This document shows, one piece after another, positions 24,313 to 33,158 of a DNA stretch of 64,000 nucleotides (within the stretch, counting starts at the first letter, position 1; each line of letters begins with the position of its first letter). Under the pieces are notes generated by a model, which searched no databases, was not told the DNA's origin, and was given only the letters and a program-made list of their open reading frames with translations. The DNA comes from Mycobacterium sp. 3519A (GTDB lineage: Bacteria > Actinomycetota > Actinomycetes > Mycobacteriales > Mycobacteriaceae): the NCBI RefSeq assembly GCF_900240945.1, contig NZ_OESG01000012.1:620001-684000 (forward strand), given 5' to 3'. The position numbers and the translations under genes were made by a program.

Positions 24313-24318
24313 TCGAAA

Positions 24319-25581
24319 ATGCGCGCGTACGCCCAGTGGATGGGGTTGACATTGGCGCAGCGCAGAGCAATCACCGAGACGATCGCGACCCGCTACCAGC
24401 TGGCGAGTAAGCGCGGCAAGAGTCGCATTCTCGACGAGTTATGCGCCAACACCGGGTGGCACCGAAACCACGCCCGCAAGGCGCTCGCAGCGGCGCTGCA
24501 ACCCAAGGTGTTGACCCCACGCAGTCCCCGGCCAGTGAAGTACGGTCCCGATGTCATCGCCGCGCTGACGATCTGCTGGACAGTGCTCAGAATGCCCGCC
24601 GGCAAACGGCTCGCCCCGATGTTGGGTGAGCTGGTGGCAGTGCTGCGTTATTTCGGACAACTGAACATCGACGACGACACCGCAGTGCTGCTGGCGTCGA
24701 TGTCGGCGGCCACCATCGATCGCCGCCTGGCCAGTGAGCGAGCCAAACATCGGCTCAAAGGACGCGCAGGGACAAAACCGGGATCACTGATCAAAAGCCA
24801 AATCCCGGTGCGCACTTGGGCGGACTGGGACGACTCCCAGCCAGGCTTCGTCGAGATCGACCTGGTCTGGCACGACGGTGGGGGCAGCCGAGCTGCCAAC
24901 CATGCATATACGTTGACGGTCACCGACATCGCCACCGGCTGGATCGAGAATCGCTCCGTACCCGACAGGACCGCCAAATGCGTTCTGGTCGCACTCAATG
25001 ACATCGCCCGCAGAATGCCGTTCCCACTGCTGGGCGTGGACTCCGACAACGGGTCGGAGTTCATCAACGAACACCTACTCCAATGGTGCCAAGGCCGCCA
25101 AATCACCTTCACCCGGGCACGGCCGGGCAATAAGAACGACGGCTGTCACGTCGAGCAGAAGAACTGGGCGGTCGTACGCACAGTTGTCGGCTACCACCGC
25201 TACGACACCGCTGCAGAACTGTTGTTACTCAACGAGATCTGGCAGTTGCACTCCAAGCTAGCCAACTACTTCTACCCTCAGCAGAAGCTGATCTACAAGA
25301 TCCGCCACGGCGCCAAGGTGTCCAAGAAACACGACACCGCCACCACCCCATTTCATCGCGCAATCGATCACCCAACCATGACCGTTGACCGCATCGTGGC
25401 GATGACCCGGACCTACTCCCTCATCAACCCAGCCGCGACCCAACGCCAGATTCAAGCCCTGACCGCCCAACTCACCGCCCTCGCCACCAGCAAAGCCCAA
25501 CCCACAGCCCACCGACCAACCAACAAGCGCGCACAATTACGTGAGGCAACGAATCCCCCCTACGCGCGCATATTGACATGA
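24319..25581 (+). CDS. Transposase, DDE integrase-core (rve) type
   Basis: 420 aa. An N-terminal helix-turn-helix region (~15-60: [27 protein letters not shown]) is followed by a linker. The integrase-core domain has the three acidic residues: D in [12 protein letters not shown] (~175), D in [14 protein letters not shown] (~237), and E in [11 protein letters not shown] (~275). The C-terminal tail is Ala/Thr/Gln-rich. The start ATG lies inside the left-end repeat zone; an alternative is the ATG at 24340. The stop lies past the inner right inverted repeat, which suggests that the true end is further out. No disruption is seen, so the gene may be active. Confidence 0.88.
   Translation: MRAYAQWMGLTLAQRRAITETIATRYQLASKRGKSRILDELCANTGWHRNHARKALAAALQPKVLTPRSPRPVKYGPDVIAALTICWTVLRMPAGKRLAPMLGELVAVLRYFGQLNIDDDTAVLLASMSAATIDRRLASERAKHRLKGRAGTKPGSLIKSQIPVRTWADWDDSQPGFVEIDLVWHDGGGSRAANHAYTLTVTDIATGWIENRSVPDRTAKCVLVALNDIARRMPFPLLGVDSDNGSEFINEHLLQWCQGRQITFTRARPGNKNDGCHVEQKNWAVVRTVVGYHRYDTAAELLLLNEIWQLHSKLANYFYPQQKLIYKIRHGAKVSKKHDTATTPFHRAIDHPTMTVDRIVAMTRTYSLINPAATQRQIQALTAQLTALATSKAQPTAHRPTNKRAQLREATNPPYARILT
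25542..25572 (-). repeat. Insertion sequence right inverted repeat
   Basis: The inverted counterpart of 24282-24312: read on the minus strand it is TATGCGCGCG + TAGGGGG + GATTCGTTGCCTCA. 24 fixed positions match exactly. A further TGAGGCAAC copy lies just outside at ~25579-25587. Confidence 0.7.
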
Positions 25582-25616
25582 GGCAACAGGCGACCCGCGC
25601 ACAAAGTTATCCACAA

Positions 25617-25672
25617 CCCGGTTGCCTCATCAGAAATGCGCGCACACGCCCAATGGAACGGTTTGACCTCCG
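25617..25672 (+). pseudogene. Remnant of a second insertion sequence left end
   Basis: About 46 bp starting GTTGCCTCATC align with the left end of the intact element (from 24302) at roughly 85% identity. They include the transposase start region: the remnant reads M-R-A-H-A-Q-W-N-G-L-T against [11 protein letters not shown] in the intact copy. The similarity stops ~25 bp before the phospholipase gene end. It marks an older copy in the same orientation immediately downstream, mostly deleted. Confidence 0.65.
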
Positions 25673-25696
25673 ACGCGTCGGGCCAGCGCCCCAGAA

Positions 25697-27226
25697 TCAC
25701 AGCCGGCGTCTGAGCCGGTCCCGGTACGACCGGCCGTCCGGGTCGTAGAACATCCGATAGGCGGGATCGGCCCACAGCCTTGTCAGCAGTCCGAGTCGCT
25801 CGGCCTTGTGTGGTCGCAGCCGCCCCGGCGGACGCCGTCCCGCGCACCCGGACGCATACCAGCCCTCCAACGCCTCGGCGGCGGCCACCATCTCCCGCAC
25901 GGCCGCTTCGGGATCGGCCAGTCCGTCGTCGTCGTCGCGATCGAGGTGTTCCCGCATCAACCGCAGTCGAAGGTCGCGTGCGAACTCGCCGTTCTCGTCG
26001 AGCACCGCGCAGGACAATTCGCTGTCATGCGTCCACGACCGACGGTTGAAGTTGTCGCTCCCGACACTTGCCCAGGTGTCGTCGATGACGCAGACCTTCG
26101 CATGCACGTAAACCGGTGTGCCCTGATGGTTTTCGACGTCGAAGATGTGCACCCGCTCTGGGCTGGCCTCCTTGCACGCATCGATCGCCTGACGACGGCC
26201 AACCATGTTGGGCGGCAACGCAAGTGCCCCATCCACGTCGGGATACCGCGGCACCACCGCGACCAGATGCAACTCCGGATTCTCCTCCAACGCGCGTGCG
26301 AACAACCGCGCCACCCGCTTCGACCACAGGTACTGATCCTCGAGGTAGATCAACCTCCTGGCCCGACGCACCGCCTTGCTGTAGCCGCGCGCCACGCTGC
26401 GCTCGCCGTGGGGCGCGAAGTCGTATTCGAAGTGTGCGTCGGGATATGTGCGCAGCACCTGCACGGCGTGCGACCCGCACACCGGCGGATCCGGCGGTTG
26501 CTCCGGCAACTCCCCCGGCTTGAGGTCCGCACCGCGGAGCTTGTCCTCGATCCACGCGATCGGTGACAAAGTATCCAGCGGCGCCGGGTCGTTCCACCGC
26601 TCCCGGAACGTGTGATCGAGCGCGCCGACGACGGGCCCCCGAAGTTCCAACTGGACGTCGTGCCACGGTGGACGGTCGCCGTAGCGCTTCGACATCTGCA
26701 CCGCCTGCGGGTCACCCCGATGCGACGCGTCGTCGCGGCGCGAGTGGCACAGATCGATGCCGCCCGCGAAGGCCACGTCCCGCGCAGGCTCTGCCGGATG
26801 GCGCAGCACCACCAGCTTCTGATGATGCGAGCCACCGAACCGCACCCGCTGATCGAGCAGCACCTCACCGCCTGCCTCTTCGATCGCCTCGCCGAGGTGC
26901 TCGTTCTCCTCTTCGCTGTCCTGGCACTTGTCCAGATGCGACCGCCACACCAAACCCTTCACGACGACGCCTCTTTCGGCCGCACGCCAGAACAGGTCGC
27001 GGATGGTCGGCCCCTCGTCGCGCAGCTTCTCGTCGGGGTCACCGCGCCAGTCCGTGAAGAACAGATGGTCTCCCGCGCCGAGCGCATCCACCTCGTCCAC
27101 GAGGCGGTCGAAGTACGTCGCACCGTGGATCAGCGGTTCGGCCCGATTGCCTGCACACCAGGCCGGCATCGTCGAAGCGGGATTGCCGCGTTCGGATTCG
27201 GTGAGGAACCAGTCGGCGAGGTTCAC
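25697..27226 (-). CDS. Phospholipase D-family protein (paralogue A)
   Basis: 509 aa from GTG 27226, whose GTGA overlaps the stop of the upstream paralogue; a longer upstream frame lies in that gene. Two PLD half-domains are visible. The first has HHQKLVVLRH followed by AGGIDLCHSRRD; the usual Asp of HxKx4D is Arg. The second has a full HAKVCVIDD followed by GSDNFNRRSW. The architecture resembles eukaryote-type PLDs with the GGIDLC motif. It predicts phospholipid or phosphodiester hydrolysis/transphosphatidylation through a covalent phospho-His. No signal peptide is seen. The downstream neighbour is insertion-sequence debris. Confidence 0.85.
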   Translation of the reverse strand: MNLADWFLTESERGNPASTMPAWCAGNRAEPLIHGATYFDRLVDEVDALGAGDHLFFTDWRGDPDEKLRDEGPTIRDLFWRAAERGVVVKGLVWRSHLDKCQDSEEENEHLGEAIEEAGGEVLLDQRVRFGGSHHQKLVVLRHPAEPARDVAFAGGIDLCHSRRDDASHRGDPQAVQMSKRYGDRPPWHDVQLELRGPVVGALDHTFRERWNDPAPLDTLSPIAWIEDKLRGADLKPGELPEQPPDPPVCGSHAVQVLRTYPDAHFEYDFAPHGERSVARGYSKAVRRARRLIYLEDQYLWSKRVARLFARALEENPELHLVAVVPRYPDVDGALALPPNMVGRRQAIDACKEASPERVHIFDVENHQGTPVYVHAKVCVIDDTWASVGSDNFNRRSWTHDSELSCAVLDENGEFARDLRLRLMREHLDRDDDDGLADPEAAVREMVAAAEALEGWYASGCAGRRPPGRLRPHKAERLGLLTRLWADPAYRMFYDPDGRSYRDRLRRRL

Positions 27227-28770
27227 GGCCGCCACCCCAGCAGCCGATCGCGATACGACCGCCCGTCGGGGTCGTAGATCAGCCGATACGCGGGTTCCGC
27301 CCACAGCCGGGTCAGCGCGTCGACGCGGTCGATCGGGTGGGGACGCAGCCGACCGGGCGGCCGCCGGCCCCGGCGGCCCGATGCATGCCATGCTTCCAAC
27401 CTCTCTGCCGCGGAACGGATCTCGTCGACGGCCGTGCCGGGGTCGGCCAGTCCGCCGTCCTCACTACCGTCGTCGGCCCTGTCGAGGTGCTCGCGCAACA
27501 ACTGCAACCGCAGATCGCGTGCGAACACGTCGTCGGCGTCCAGCACCGCGCAGGACAGTTCGCTGTCATGCGTCCACGACCGTCGGTTGAAGTTGTCACT
27601 GCCCACACACGCCCAAGTGTCGTCGATGACGCAGACCTTCGAGTGCACGTAAACCGGTGTGCCCTCGTGGTTTTCCACGTCGAACACGTGTACCCGATCC
27701 GGCGCCGCGCGTCGGCAGGCGTCCACCGCCAACTGGCGCCCCACCACCGTCGGGGGATGACCGAACCCGCCCTCGAGATCGAAATACCGTGGCACGACGG
27801 CCACCAACTGCAACTCCGGATTCGCCGTCAACGCACCGGCGAGCAGCTTCGCCACCTCCTCCGACCACAGGTACTGGTCTTCGAGGTAGATCAGCCGCCG
27901 GGCGCGCCGCACCGCCTTGGTATAGCCGCGGGCGATGCTGCGTTCCCCGTTCTTGGCGAACTCGTACTTGATCAGCGCATCGCCGTACGTCCGCAACACC
28001 TGCACGGCATGCCGACCGCACGGCGGCGGGTCGGGCGGCGGCTCCGGCAACGCGCGCCTGCCGGCGTCGGCGTCGAGAAACCGGCCCCGCAGCCACTCCA
28101 GCGGATTGAAGACGTTCAGCGGTGCTCTGGCCGTCCACCGCTCGCGGAAGGTGGCATCCAGCGCGGCCACCGCCGGACCGTGCACCTGCAACTGGACGTC
28201 GTGCCACGGAGGCCGCGGGCCGTAATGGTGCGACATCTGCACCGGCTGCGGATCACCGCGGTGCGCCGCGTCGTCGCGCCGCGAATGGCACAGGTCGATC
28301 CCGCCAATGAACGCGGTGTCGCGGTGCGGTTCGTCGAGATGGCGAAGCACCACGAGGCGCTGATGGTGTGAACCGCCGAGCAACACCCGCTGGTCCAGCA
28401 GCACCTCGCCGCCCGCGCGTTCGATCGATTCGGCGAGATGGCGGTTCTGCTCCTCGTTGAACTGCAGCTTGTTGGGGTAGGACCGCCACATCAGGCCTCT
28501 GACGAGGACCCCGCGCTCGGCGGCCGCACGGAACAGTTGCGCGACGGTCGGGCCGGCCTCCCGCAGCCGCTGATCGGCGTCTCCGCGCCAGTCGCTGAAA
28601 AACAGGTGATCACCGGGTCCGAGCGCCTCCACCTCGTCCACGAGGCGGTCGAAGTACGTCGCCCCGTGGACGAGCGCCTCGGCCTCGTTGCCGTCGCTCC
28701 ACGCCGGCAGGCGCCAACTCGGATTCCCGCGCTCCGCGGACGTGAGGAACCATTCCGCAAGGACAGACAC
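27223..28770 (-). CDS. Phospholipase D-family protein (paralogue B)
   Basis: 515 aa from GTG 28770, chosen because the homology to paralogue A begins at L-A-E-W-F-L-T-S-A-E-R-GN; residues further upstream overlap the divergent lipoprotein gene. It aligns with paralogue A along its whole length. The first motif is HHQRLVVLRH, so both Lys and Asp of HxKx4D are replaced by Arg. The second, HSKVCVIDD, is intact. Catalysis may therefore depend on the C-terminal half or on pairing with paralogue A, with which it is translationally coupled. Substrate unknown. Confidence 0.84.
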   Translation of the reverse strand: MSVLAEWFLTSAERGNPSWRLPAWSDGNEAEALVHGATYFDRLVDEVEALGPGDHLFFSDWRGDADQRLREAGPTVAQLFRAAAERGVLVRGLMWRSYPNKLQFNEEQNRHLAESIERAGGEVLLDQRVLLGGSHHQRLVVLRHLDEPHRDTAFIGGIDLCHSRRDDAAHRGDPQPVQMSHHYGPRPPWHDVQLQVHGPAVAALDATFRERWTARAPLNVFNPLEWLRGRFLDADAGRRALPEPPPDPPPCGRHAVQVLRTYGDALIKYEFAKNGERSIARGYTKAVRRARRLIYLEDQYLWSEEVAKLLAGALTANPELQLVAVVPRYFDLEGGFGHPPTVVGRQLAVDACRRAAPDRVHVFDVENHEGTPVYVHSKVCVIDDTWACVGSDNFNRRSWTHDSELSCAVLDADDVFARDLRLQLLREHLDRADDGSEDGGLADPGTAVDEIRSAAERLEAWHASGRRGRRPPGRLRPHPIDRVDALTRLWAEPAYRLIYDPDGRSYRDRLLGWRP

Positions 28771-28807
28771 GCCCTGGGATGCCCGCTGGTGCGTTAACTT
28801 ACGCACT

Positions 28808-30040
28808 ATGGCCGCGGTACGGCGCCTGCTCGCCAGCACGTGCGCTCTCGTCATGCTCGGCGGCTGTGCTCCCGGCGCGCTGCCCAGCCAGACCCCCACC
28901 TCGACCACCGACACCGCCAAGGCCGACGCCGTGATGCGGATCGTCCGCGACACCATGGCGCAGGCGCATCTGCGGGCCGCCATCGTCCGGGTGACCATCG
29001 ACGGCAAGGAACTGGTCACCCAGGCCGTCGGCGAATCGATGACCGGTGTGCCCGCGACCCCTGCAATGCATTTCCGCAACGGCGCCGTGGCGATCTCGTA
29101 TGTGGCCACCCTGCTGCTGAAACTCGTCGACGAGAAGAAGGTCAGCCTCGACGACAAGCTGTCGAAGTGGCTGCCGCACATACCGCATGCCGACCGGGTC
29201 ACGCTCGGCCAACTCGCCCAGATGACGTCCGGCTACGTCGACTACGTCATCGGCAACACCGCGATGAACGACGCGCTGTACGCAAACCCGTTCCGGCGCT
29301 GGACCGTTCCCGACATGCTCAGCTACGCCGTCAACAAGCCGCTGCTCTATCCGCCAGGCACGAACTGGAACTATTCGCACACCAACTACGTGCTGCTTGG
29401 CATGGCGCTCGAGAAGGCCACCGGCGAAGAGATGTCGAAGCTGTTGTCCGACAAGGTGCTTCGCCCCCTCGGCCTGACGAATACCGCGGCCTCCCTCACC
29501 CCCGAGATCCCCCCACCGGTACTGCACGCGTTCACCTCGGAACGCCGGGCCTTCCTCGAGATCCCGTCGGGCACCGACTTCTACGAGGAGTCGACGTTCT
29601 GGGACCCGTCGTGGACGATCACCCACGGTGCGGTGCAGACGACAAATATCTACGACCTGGAGGCCACCGCGGCGGGCATCGGTTCGGGTCGCCTGCTCAC
29701 CGCCGACTCCTACCAGAAGATGGTGTCCACCGACCTTCGCGGCAGGACGCACAAACAACCCGGCTGCACCACCTGCGACGCGATGACCGACGGCTACACC
29801 TACGGCCTCGGAATCGTGATCTCGGGCAACTGGCTGGTGCAGAACCCGATGTTCGGTGGCTACGCCGCGGTCGAGGCCTACTTACCTGCACAGAAGATCG
29901 CAATCGCCGCCGCCGTCACCTTCAGCCCCGAGGCGTTCGACGACCAGGGCAATTACCGCAACGAGGCCGATCCGCTGTTCCGCAAGATCGCCGCCGAACT
30001 CGCCCCCGACGATGCGCCACCCATGCCACCGCCGAAATAA
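28808..30040 (+). CDS. Beta-lactamase-fold lipoprotein lacking catalytic Ser/Lys
   Basis: 410 aa from ATG 28808. An N-terminal signal with lipobox LGGC20 predicts lipid anchoring. The body aligns with class C beta-lactamase/serine-hydrolase proteins: HFRNGAVAISYVATLLLKLV aligns with the usual FRxGSxTKxxTA helix, and VSLDDKLSKWLP, the TLGQLAQMTSGY loop and NYSHTNYVLLG also align. However, the SxxK motif reads A93-V-A-I96, and the YxN motif reads Y189-S-H. The nucleophile and general base are therefore missing, pointing to a binding or structural role, or to a different mechanism. It is divergent from the PLD pair (37 bp between starts) and followed by an amidotransferase 7 bp away. Confidence 0.86.
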   Translation: MAAVRRLLASTCALVMLGGCAPGALPSQTPTSTTDTAKADAVMRIVRDTMAQAHLRAAIVRVTIDGKELVTQAVGESMTGVPATPAMHFRNGAVAISYVATLLLKLVDEKKVSLDDKLSKWLPHIPHADRVTLGQLAQMTSGYVDYVIGNTAMNDALYANPFRRWTVPDMLSYAVNKPLLYPPGTNWNYSHTNYVLLGMALEKATGEEMSKLLSDKVLRPLGLTNTAASLTPEIPPPVLHAFTSERRAFLEIPSGTDFYEESTFWDPSWTITHGAVQTTNIYDLEATAAGIGSGRLLTADSYQKMVSTDLRGRTHKQPGCTTCDAMTDGYTYGLGIVISGNWLVQNPMFGGYAAVEAYLPAQKIAIAAAVTFSPEAFDDQGNYRNEADPLFRKIAAELAPDDAPPMPPPK

Positions 30041-30047
30041 TGTCGGA

Positions 30048-30767
30048 GTGACGTCCAAGGTTCTGTTTCTGCGCAACGAGCACCTCGCGACCGAGGGCCT
30101 GCTCGGCGAAGCCTTCGCCGACAGCGGCTTCGACGTCGACAGCTTCGAGGTGGTGCCCGCCGAGCGCGTCGACAGCCCCGCCTGCGACGTCACCTTCCCT
30201 GACCCAAGCGGCTACGACGTGATCGTCCCCCTCGGCGCCCGCTGGCCCGTCTACGACGACGCGCTGCGCCGCACCTGGGTGGGCGCCGAAACACGACTCA
30301 TCCGTGAGGCCGTCGACGCCGGAGTCGCCGTGCTCGGTGTCTGCTTCGGCGGTCAACTCCTGGCCCAGGCATTCGGCGGGTCGGTGAGCCGGGCACCCGC
30401 AGCCGAGATCGGCTGGTACGACATCGAAACCGACGACACCGACCTGATACCGAGGGGGCCGTGGTTCCAGTGGCACTTCGACCGCTGGACGCTGCCGCCC
30501 GGCGCCACCGAGATCGCCAGGACTGCCGACTCGTCACAGGCGTTCGTGCTCGGCCGCTGCCTCGCGCTGCAATTCCACCCCGAGATCGACCGCGAACTGC
30601 TCGACACGTGGCTGGCCGACGACCGGGACGGCGAAGTCGTCGGTGCCGGTCTGCGTCACGACGAATTGCTCGCCCGCACAAGTGAATTCGCTGACGGTAA
30701 GCGGGTGCGCGCCCTCGTCGACGGGTTTCTGGCGCACGTCGCGCGTCAGCCGCGCCCGAGTTCGTGA
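30048..30767 (+). CDS. Type 1 (class I) glutamine amidotransferase-like protein
   Basis: 239 aa from GTG 30048 with CGGAG just upstream; the frame upstream of it lies in the lipoprotein gene. The triad is visible: nucleophilic Cys in GVCFGGQLLA (~103), and His-x-Glu in LQFHPEID (~180). It resembles GuaA-like GATase1 domains of the YfeJ/Rv-type, which stand alone without a synthetase partner. Amide-nitrogen transfer from glutamine is the family reaction; the acceptor is unknown. The 3' end overlaps the convergent epimerase gene by 22 bp. Confidence 0.88.
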   Translation: MTSKVLFLRNEHLATEGLLGEAFADSGFDVDSFEVVPAERVDSPACDVTFPDPSGYDVIVPLGARWPVYDDALRRTWVGAETRLIREAVDAGVAVLGVCFGGQLLAQAFGGSVSRAPAAEIGWYDIETDDTDLIPRGPWFQWHFDRWTLPPGATEIARTADSSQAFVLGRCLALQFHPEIDRELLDTWLADDRDGEVVGAGLRHDELLARTSEFADGKRVRALVDGFLAHVARQPRPSS

Positions 30768-32119
30768 CCGAGCGCGTCGGTGAGTTTGGACCGCCGGAAG
30801 CGGTGCCCCAGCGACTGCAACTTCGCGGGTAGCACCCGCTGGTTGGCCGCCGCGAGTTCGCGCACGCCCTGCTCCCCCAACAGCAGCTTGGGCCCCAGTG
30901 GCGGCACCGGCAGCACCGCGGGCCGGTGCAGCACCGCCGCCAGCGCCTTGGTGTAGTCGGCATTGCGCACCGGATCCGGTGCCACCGCGTTGACCGGTCC
31001 GCTCAGCCGCGCGTCGTACAGCGCCCGGTGATACACGTCGAGCAGGTCGTCCAACCCGATCCACGACAACCACTGCTCGCCACTACCGAGGCGCCCGCCC
31101 AACCCCGCCGCGAACAGCGGTCGCATCAACTTCAGCGTGCCGCCGCGGGCGGACTGCACGATCCCCGTGCGCACGGTCACCACCCGCAGGCCCGCCTCTG
31201 CGGCAGGCGCCGTCGCCTCTTCCCAGTCGGCCACCACGTCGGCCAGGAAGCCGTCGCCGCGCGCGCTGTCCTCCCCCAGCAGCGCATCGCCTCGATCGAA
31301 TCCGTAGTAGCCGATCGCCGAGGCGCTGACGAACGTGGTGGGTCCGTCGTCTGACAGAGCCGCGGCGTCGGCAAGCCTGCGGGTCGGCTCGATGCGGCTG
31401 TCCCGGATCGCAGCCTTGTGCCGATCGGTGAAACGGCCCGCTATCGAGGCACCGGCCAGATGCACGACCGCGTCAACGCCCGACAGCAGATTCGGCGCCG
31501 GACAGCTCGGATCCCATTGGCGCTCAAGGCTATTGGCGGCCCTCCGACGCACCAGGCGGATGACGCGATGCCCACCTGTGGACAGGAACGCCGCCAACGC
31601 CTCGCCGACCAAACCGGAAGCCCCCGAGATCGCCACCACCATCGGCGGCGCCGCCGCGGCGCGGTGTGCGGCCAGATCCTCGGCCAACTGCCGATGCCGG
31701 TAGACGAATGTCGAGCGCAACGCGGCCCCGGGCACGGTGGTGTCGACGCGGTCGCGGACCTTCGTGCCCCCCGCGTGCGCGCTGAACTCATGCGTGTGCC
31801 GCCACCGGCCGACGATGCGCGCGGGCCACGACGCAAGGCCCTGCGACGACAACTCGTCGACGAAACAATGCGGCGGATCGAATCCCGCCGGATCGTGCTG
31901 GGCCACCCACCGCAGCCCACCCGGCAGGCCAAGCACGGCCCGCCCGTCGGCCAGCGACGGCGTCTCCGCCACGACGGTCATCGGTTGCCACGGCGGCACC
32001 AGCCGCCTCATCGCGCCGGGCCGGGTGTGCCAGGCGAACACCTCGTCGAGCGGATGGTCGACGACGCTTTCGTATTCGATGCCCACATCTATGGGTACCC
32101 CTGGACGTACGCTGAACAT
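30746..32119 (-). CDS. TIGR01777 family NAD-dependent epimerase with SRPBCC domain
   Basis: 457 aa. The N-terminal ~150 residues look like an SRPBCC (polyketide cyclase-like) lipid-binding domain: [16 protein letters not shown], then [15 protein letters not shown]. The C-terminal ~300 residues are an epimerase-type Rossmann domain with [38 protein letters not shown] and a C-terminal DUF1731-like segment ([17 protein letters not shown]). This two-domain layout matches mycobacterial Rv2216-type proteins. The function is not established. The start is uncertain (ATG 32119 or GTG 32086). Divergent from the phosphoribosyltransferase gene with 24 bp between. Confidence 0.85.
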   Translation of the reverse strand: MFSVRPGVPIDVGIEYESVVDHPLDEVFAWHTRPGAMRRLVPPWQPMTVVAETPSLADGRAVLGLPGGLRWVAQHDPAGFDPPHCFVDELSSQGLASWPARIVGRWRHTHEFSAHAGGTKVRDRVDTTVPGAALRSTFVYRHRQLAEDLAAHRAAAAPPMVVAISGASGLVGEALAAFLSTGGHRVIRLVRRRAANSLERQWDPSCPAPNLLSGVDAVVHLAGASIAGRFTDRHKAAIRDSRIEPTRRLADAAALSDDGPTTFVSASAIGYYGFDRGDALLGEDSARGDGFLADVVADWEEATAPAAEAGLRVVTVRTGIVQSARGGTLKLMRPLFAAGLGGRLGSGEQWLSWIGLDDLLDVYHRALYDARLSGPVNAVAPDPVRNADYTKALAAVLHRPAVLPVPPLGPKLLLGEQGVRELAAANQRVLPAKLQSLGHRFRRSKLTDALGHELGRG

Positions 32120-32143
32120 GTCCCCGATATCGAAAAGATCGCG

Positions 32144-32821
32144 ATGAGCGGATGGAGCGGGCTCGCCCGCCGCAATGCGAGGCGCACCTTCCGGGACCGC
32201 CGCGAAGCCGGCCACGTCCTGGCTGAGGAGTTGGCGTCCTACCGCGGAACAGAAAACGTGTTGGTGCTCGGATTGGCGCGCGGCGGCGTGCCCGTCGCCT
32301 GGGAAGTGGCGTCGTACCTGCATGCGCCGCTGGACGTGTTCCTGGTGCGCAAGCTGGGCGTACCGCAGTGGGAGGAACTGGCGATGGGCGCCCTGGCTAC
32401 CGGCGGCGGCGTGGTCATCAACGACAACCTGGTGCGCAACCTCGGCATCAGCGACGAACAACTGCAGGCCGCGATCGCCCGCGAGACCGAAGAACTGCAC
32501 CGCCGCGAGACCGCCTACCGTGGCGGGCGGCCGCCGGTCGACATCGCGGGCAACACGGTGATCCTCGTCGACGACGGCATCGCGACGGGTGCCAGCATGC
32601 TCGCGGCCGTGCGCGCGGTGCGGGCGGTCGGACCGGCTCAGGTGGTGGTGGCGGTGCCGGTGGGGCCCGCGTCGGCGTGCAGGCAGTTAGCCGAAGAGGC
32701 CGACGACGTGGTGTGTGCGACGACACCGCCCGGCTTCGAGGCCGTCGGCCAGGTGTTCGAAGACTTCCACCAGGTCACCGACGACGAAGTGCGTGAATTG
32801 CTCGCTACCCCAACGGTTTAG
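32144..32821 (+). CDS. Phosphoribosyltransferase family protein (Rv2143-like)
   Basis: 225 aa from ATG 32144. The PRPP-binding signature [14 protein letters not shown] (~140-153) and the hood/loop region [16 protein letters not shown] with a [13 protein letters not shown] segment are present, as in the type I PRTase proteins that stand alone in mycobacteria. The base acceptor is unknown; some relatives have lost transferase activity. Position next to the wag31 block matches Rv2143 in M. tuberculosis and marks re-entry into conserved order. The stop overlaps the convergent small membrane-protein gene by 4 bp. Confidence 0.9.
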   Translation: MSGWSGLARRNARRTFRDRREAGHVLAEELASYRGTENVLVLGLARGGVPVAWEVASYLHAPLDVFLVRKLGVPQWEELAMGALATGGGVVINDNLVRNLGISDEQLQAAIARETEELHRRETAYRGGRPPVDIAGNTVILVDDGIATGASMLAAVRAVRAVGPAQVVVAVPVGPASACRQLAEEADDVVCATTPPGFEAVGQVFEDFHQVTDDEVRELLATPTV

Positions 32822-33147
32822 CGGGTGTTGGTGTCCTCGTCGTGGGACTCCACCACGGTGGTCTGTTCCTCGGACTCGTCGTCCTGCGCGAGGGGAGGCT
32901 CCTCCTCGGGATAATCCTCGGCGAACTCGGGCTCTTCGGATTCGGGTTCGGGTTCGGGTTCGGGTTCTGCGGGCGCCTGCGCCGCATCACCCTTGGACCG
33001 CTCGCGCAGCGCATCGACGATCAACAGCACGACACCGATGACGCTGGCGGCGATGCACACCCACGCGATCAGTTCGTTGCTGGTGACGACGGCGGTCACC
33101 AGGGCCGCCAGGCCGATGACGGCGAGGACTAGCGCGACTATGAGCAT
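32818..33147 (-). CDS. Small two-helix membrane protein with acidic tail (Rv2144c-like)
   Basis: 109 aa. Two hydrophobic segments (~2-22 and ~28-45) are followed by a short basic turn (RERSKG) and then a C-terminal half made mostly of Glu, Asp and Pro, including a PEPEPEPE run. It is probably inserted in the inner membrane with the acidic tail in the cytoplasm. It follows wag31 by 11 bp in the same direction, as does Rv2144c in M. tuberculosis. The function is unknown; a link to polar growth is inferred from position only. Confidence 0.85.
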   Translation of the reverse strand: MLIVALVLAVIGLAALVTAVVTSNELIAWVCIAASVIGVVLLIVDALRERSKGDAAQAPAEPEPEPEPESEEPEFAEDYPEEEPPLAQDDESEEQTTVVESHDEDTNTR

Positions 33148-33158
33148 GTGTCAGCGGG

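Larger units (their letters stand above)
24269..25591 (+). mobile_element. Insertion sequence with 31-bp inverted repeats (DDE integrase-core type)
   Basis: One transposase gene lies between imperfect inverted repeats at 24282-24312 and 25542-25572. Each has TATGCGCGCG, 7 variable bases, then GATTCGTTGCCTCA. Outer similarity (GTTG-CTC) continues for ~15 bp, so the limits given are approximate. An 8-bp direct repeat GACCCGCG flanks these limits (24261-24268 and 25592-25599) and may be the target duplication. The left end lies 34 bp upstream of the HNH start codon, so insertion has replaced that gene's native upstream region. The family is not assigned; the integrase-core transposase is unlike the common IS3 two-frame type. 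Confidence 0.75.

Noticed and set aside
22718..24349. 543-codon plus-strand frame over the intron and HNH exon
   Set aside because: It runs antisense through ribozyme sequence and a recognised HNH gene, and the product has no domain.
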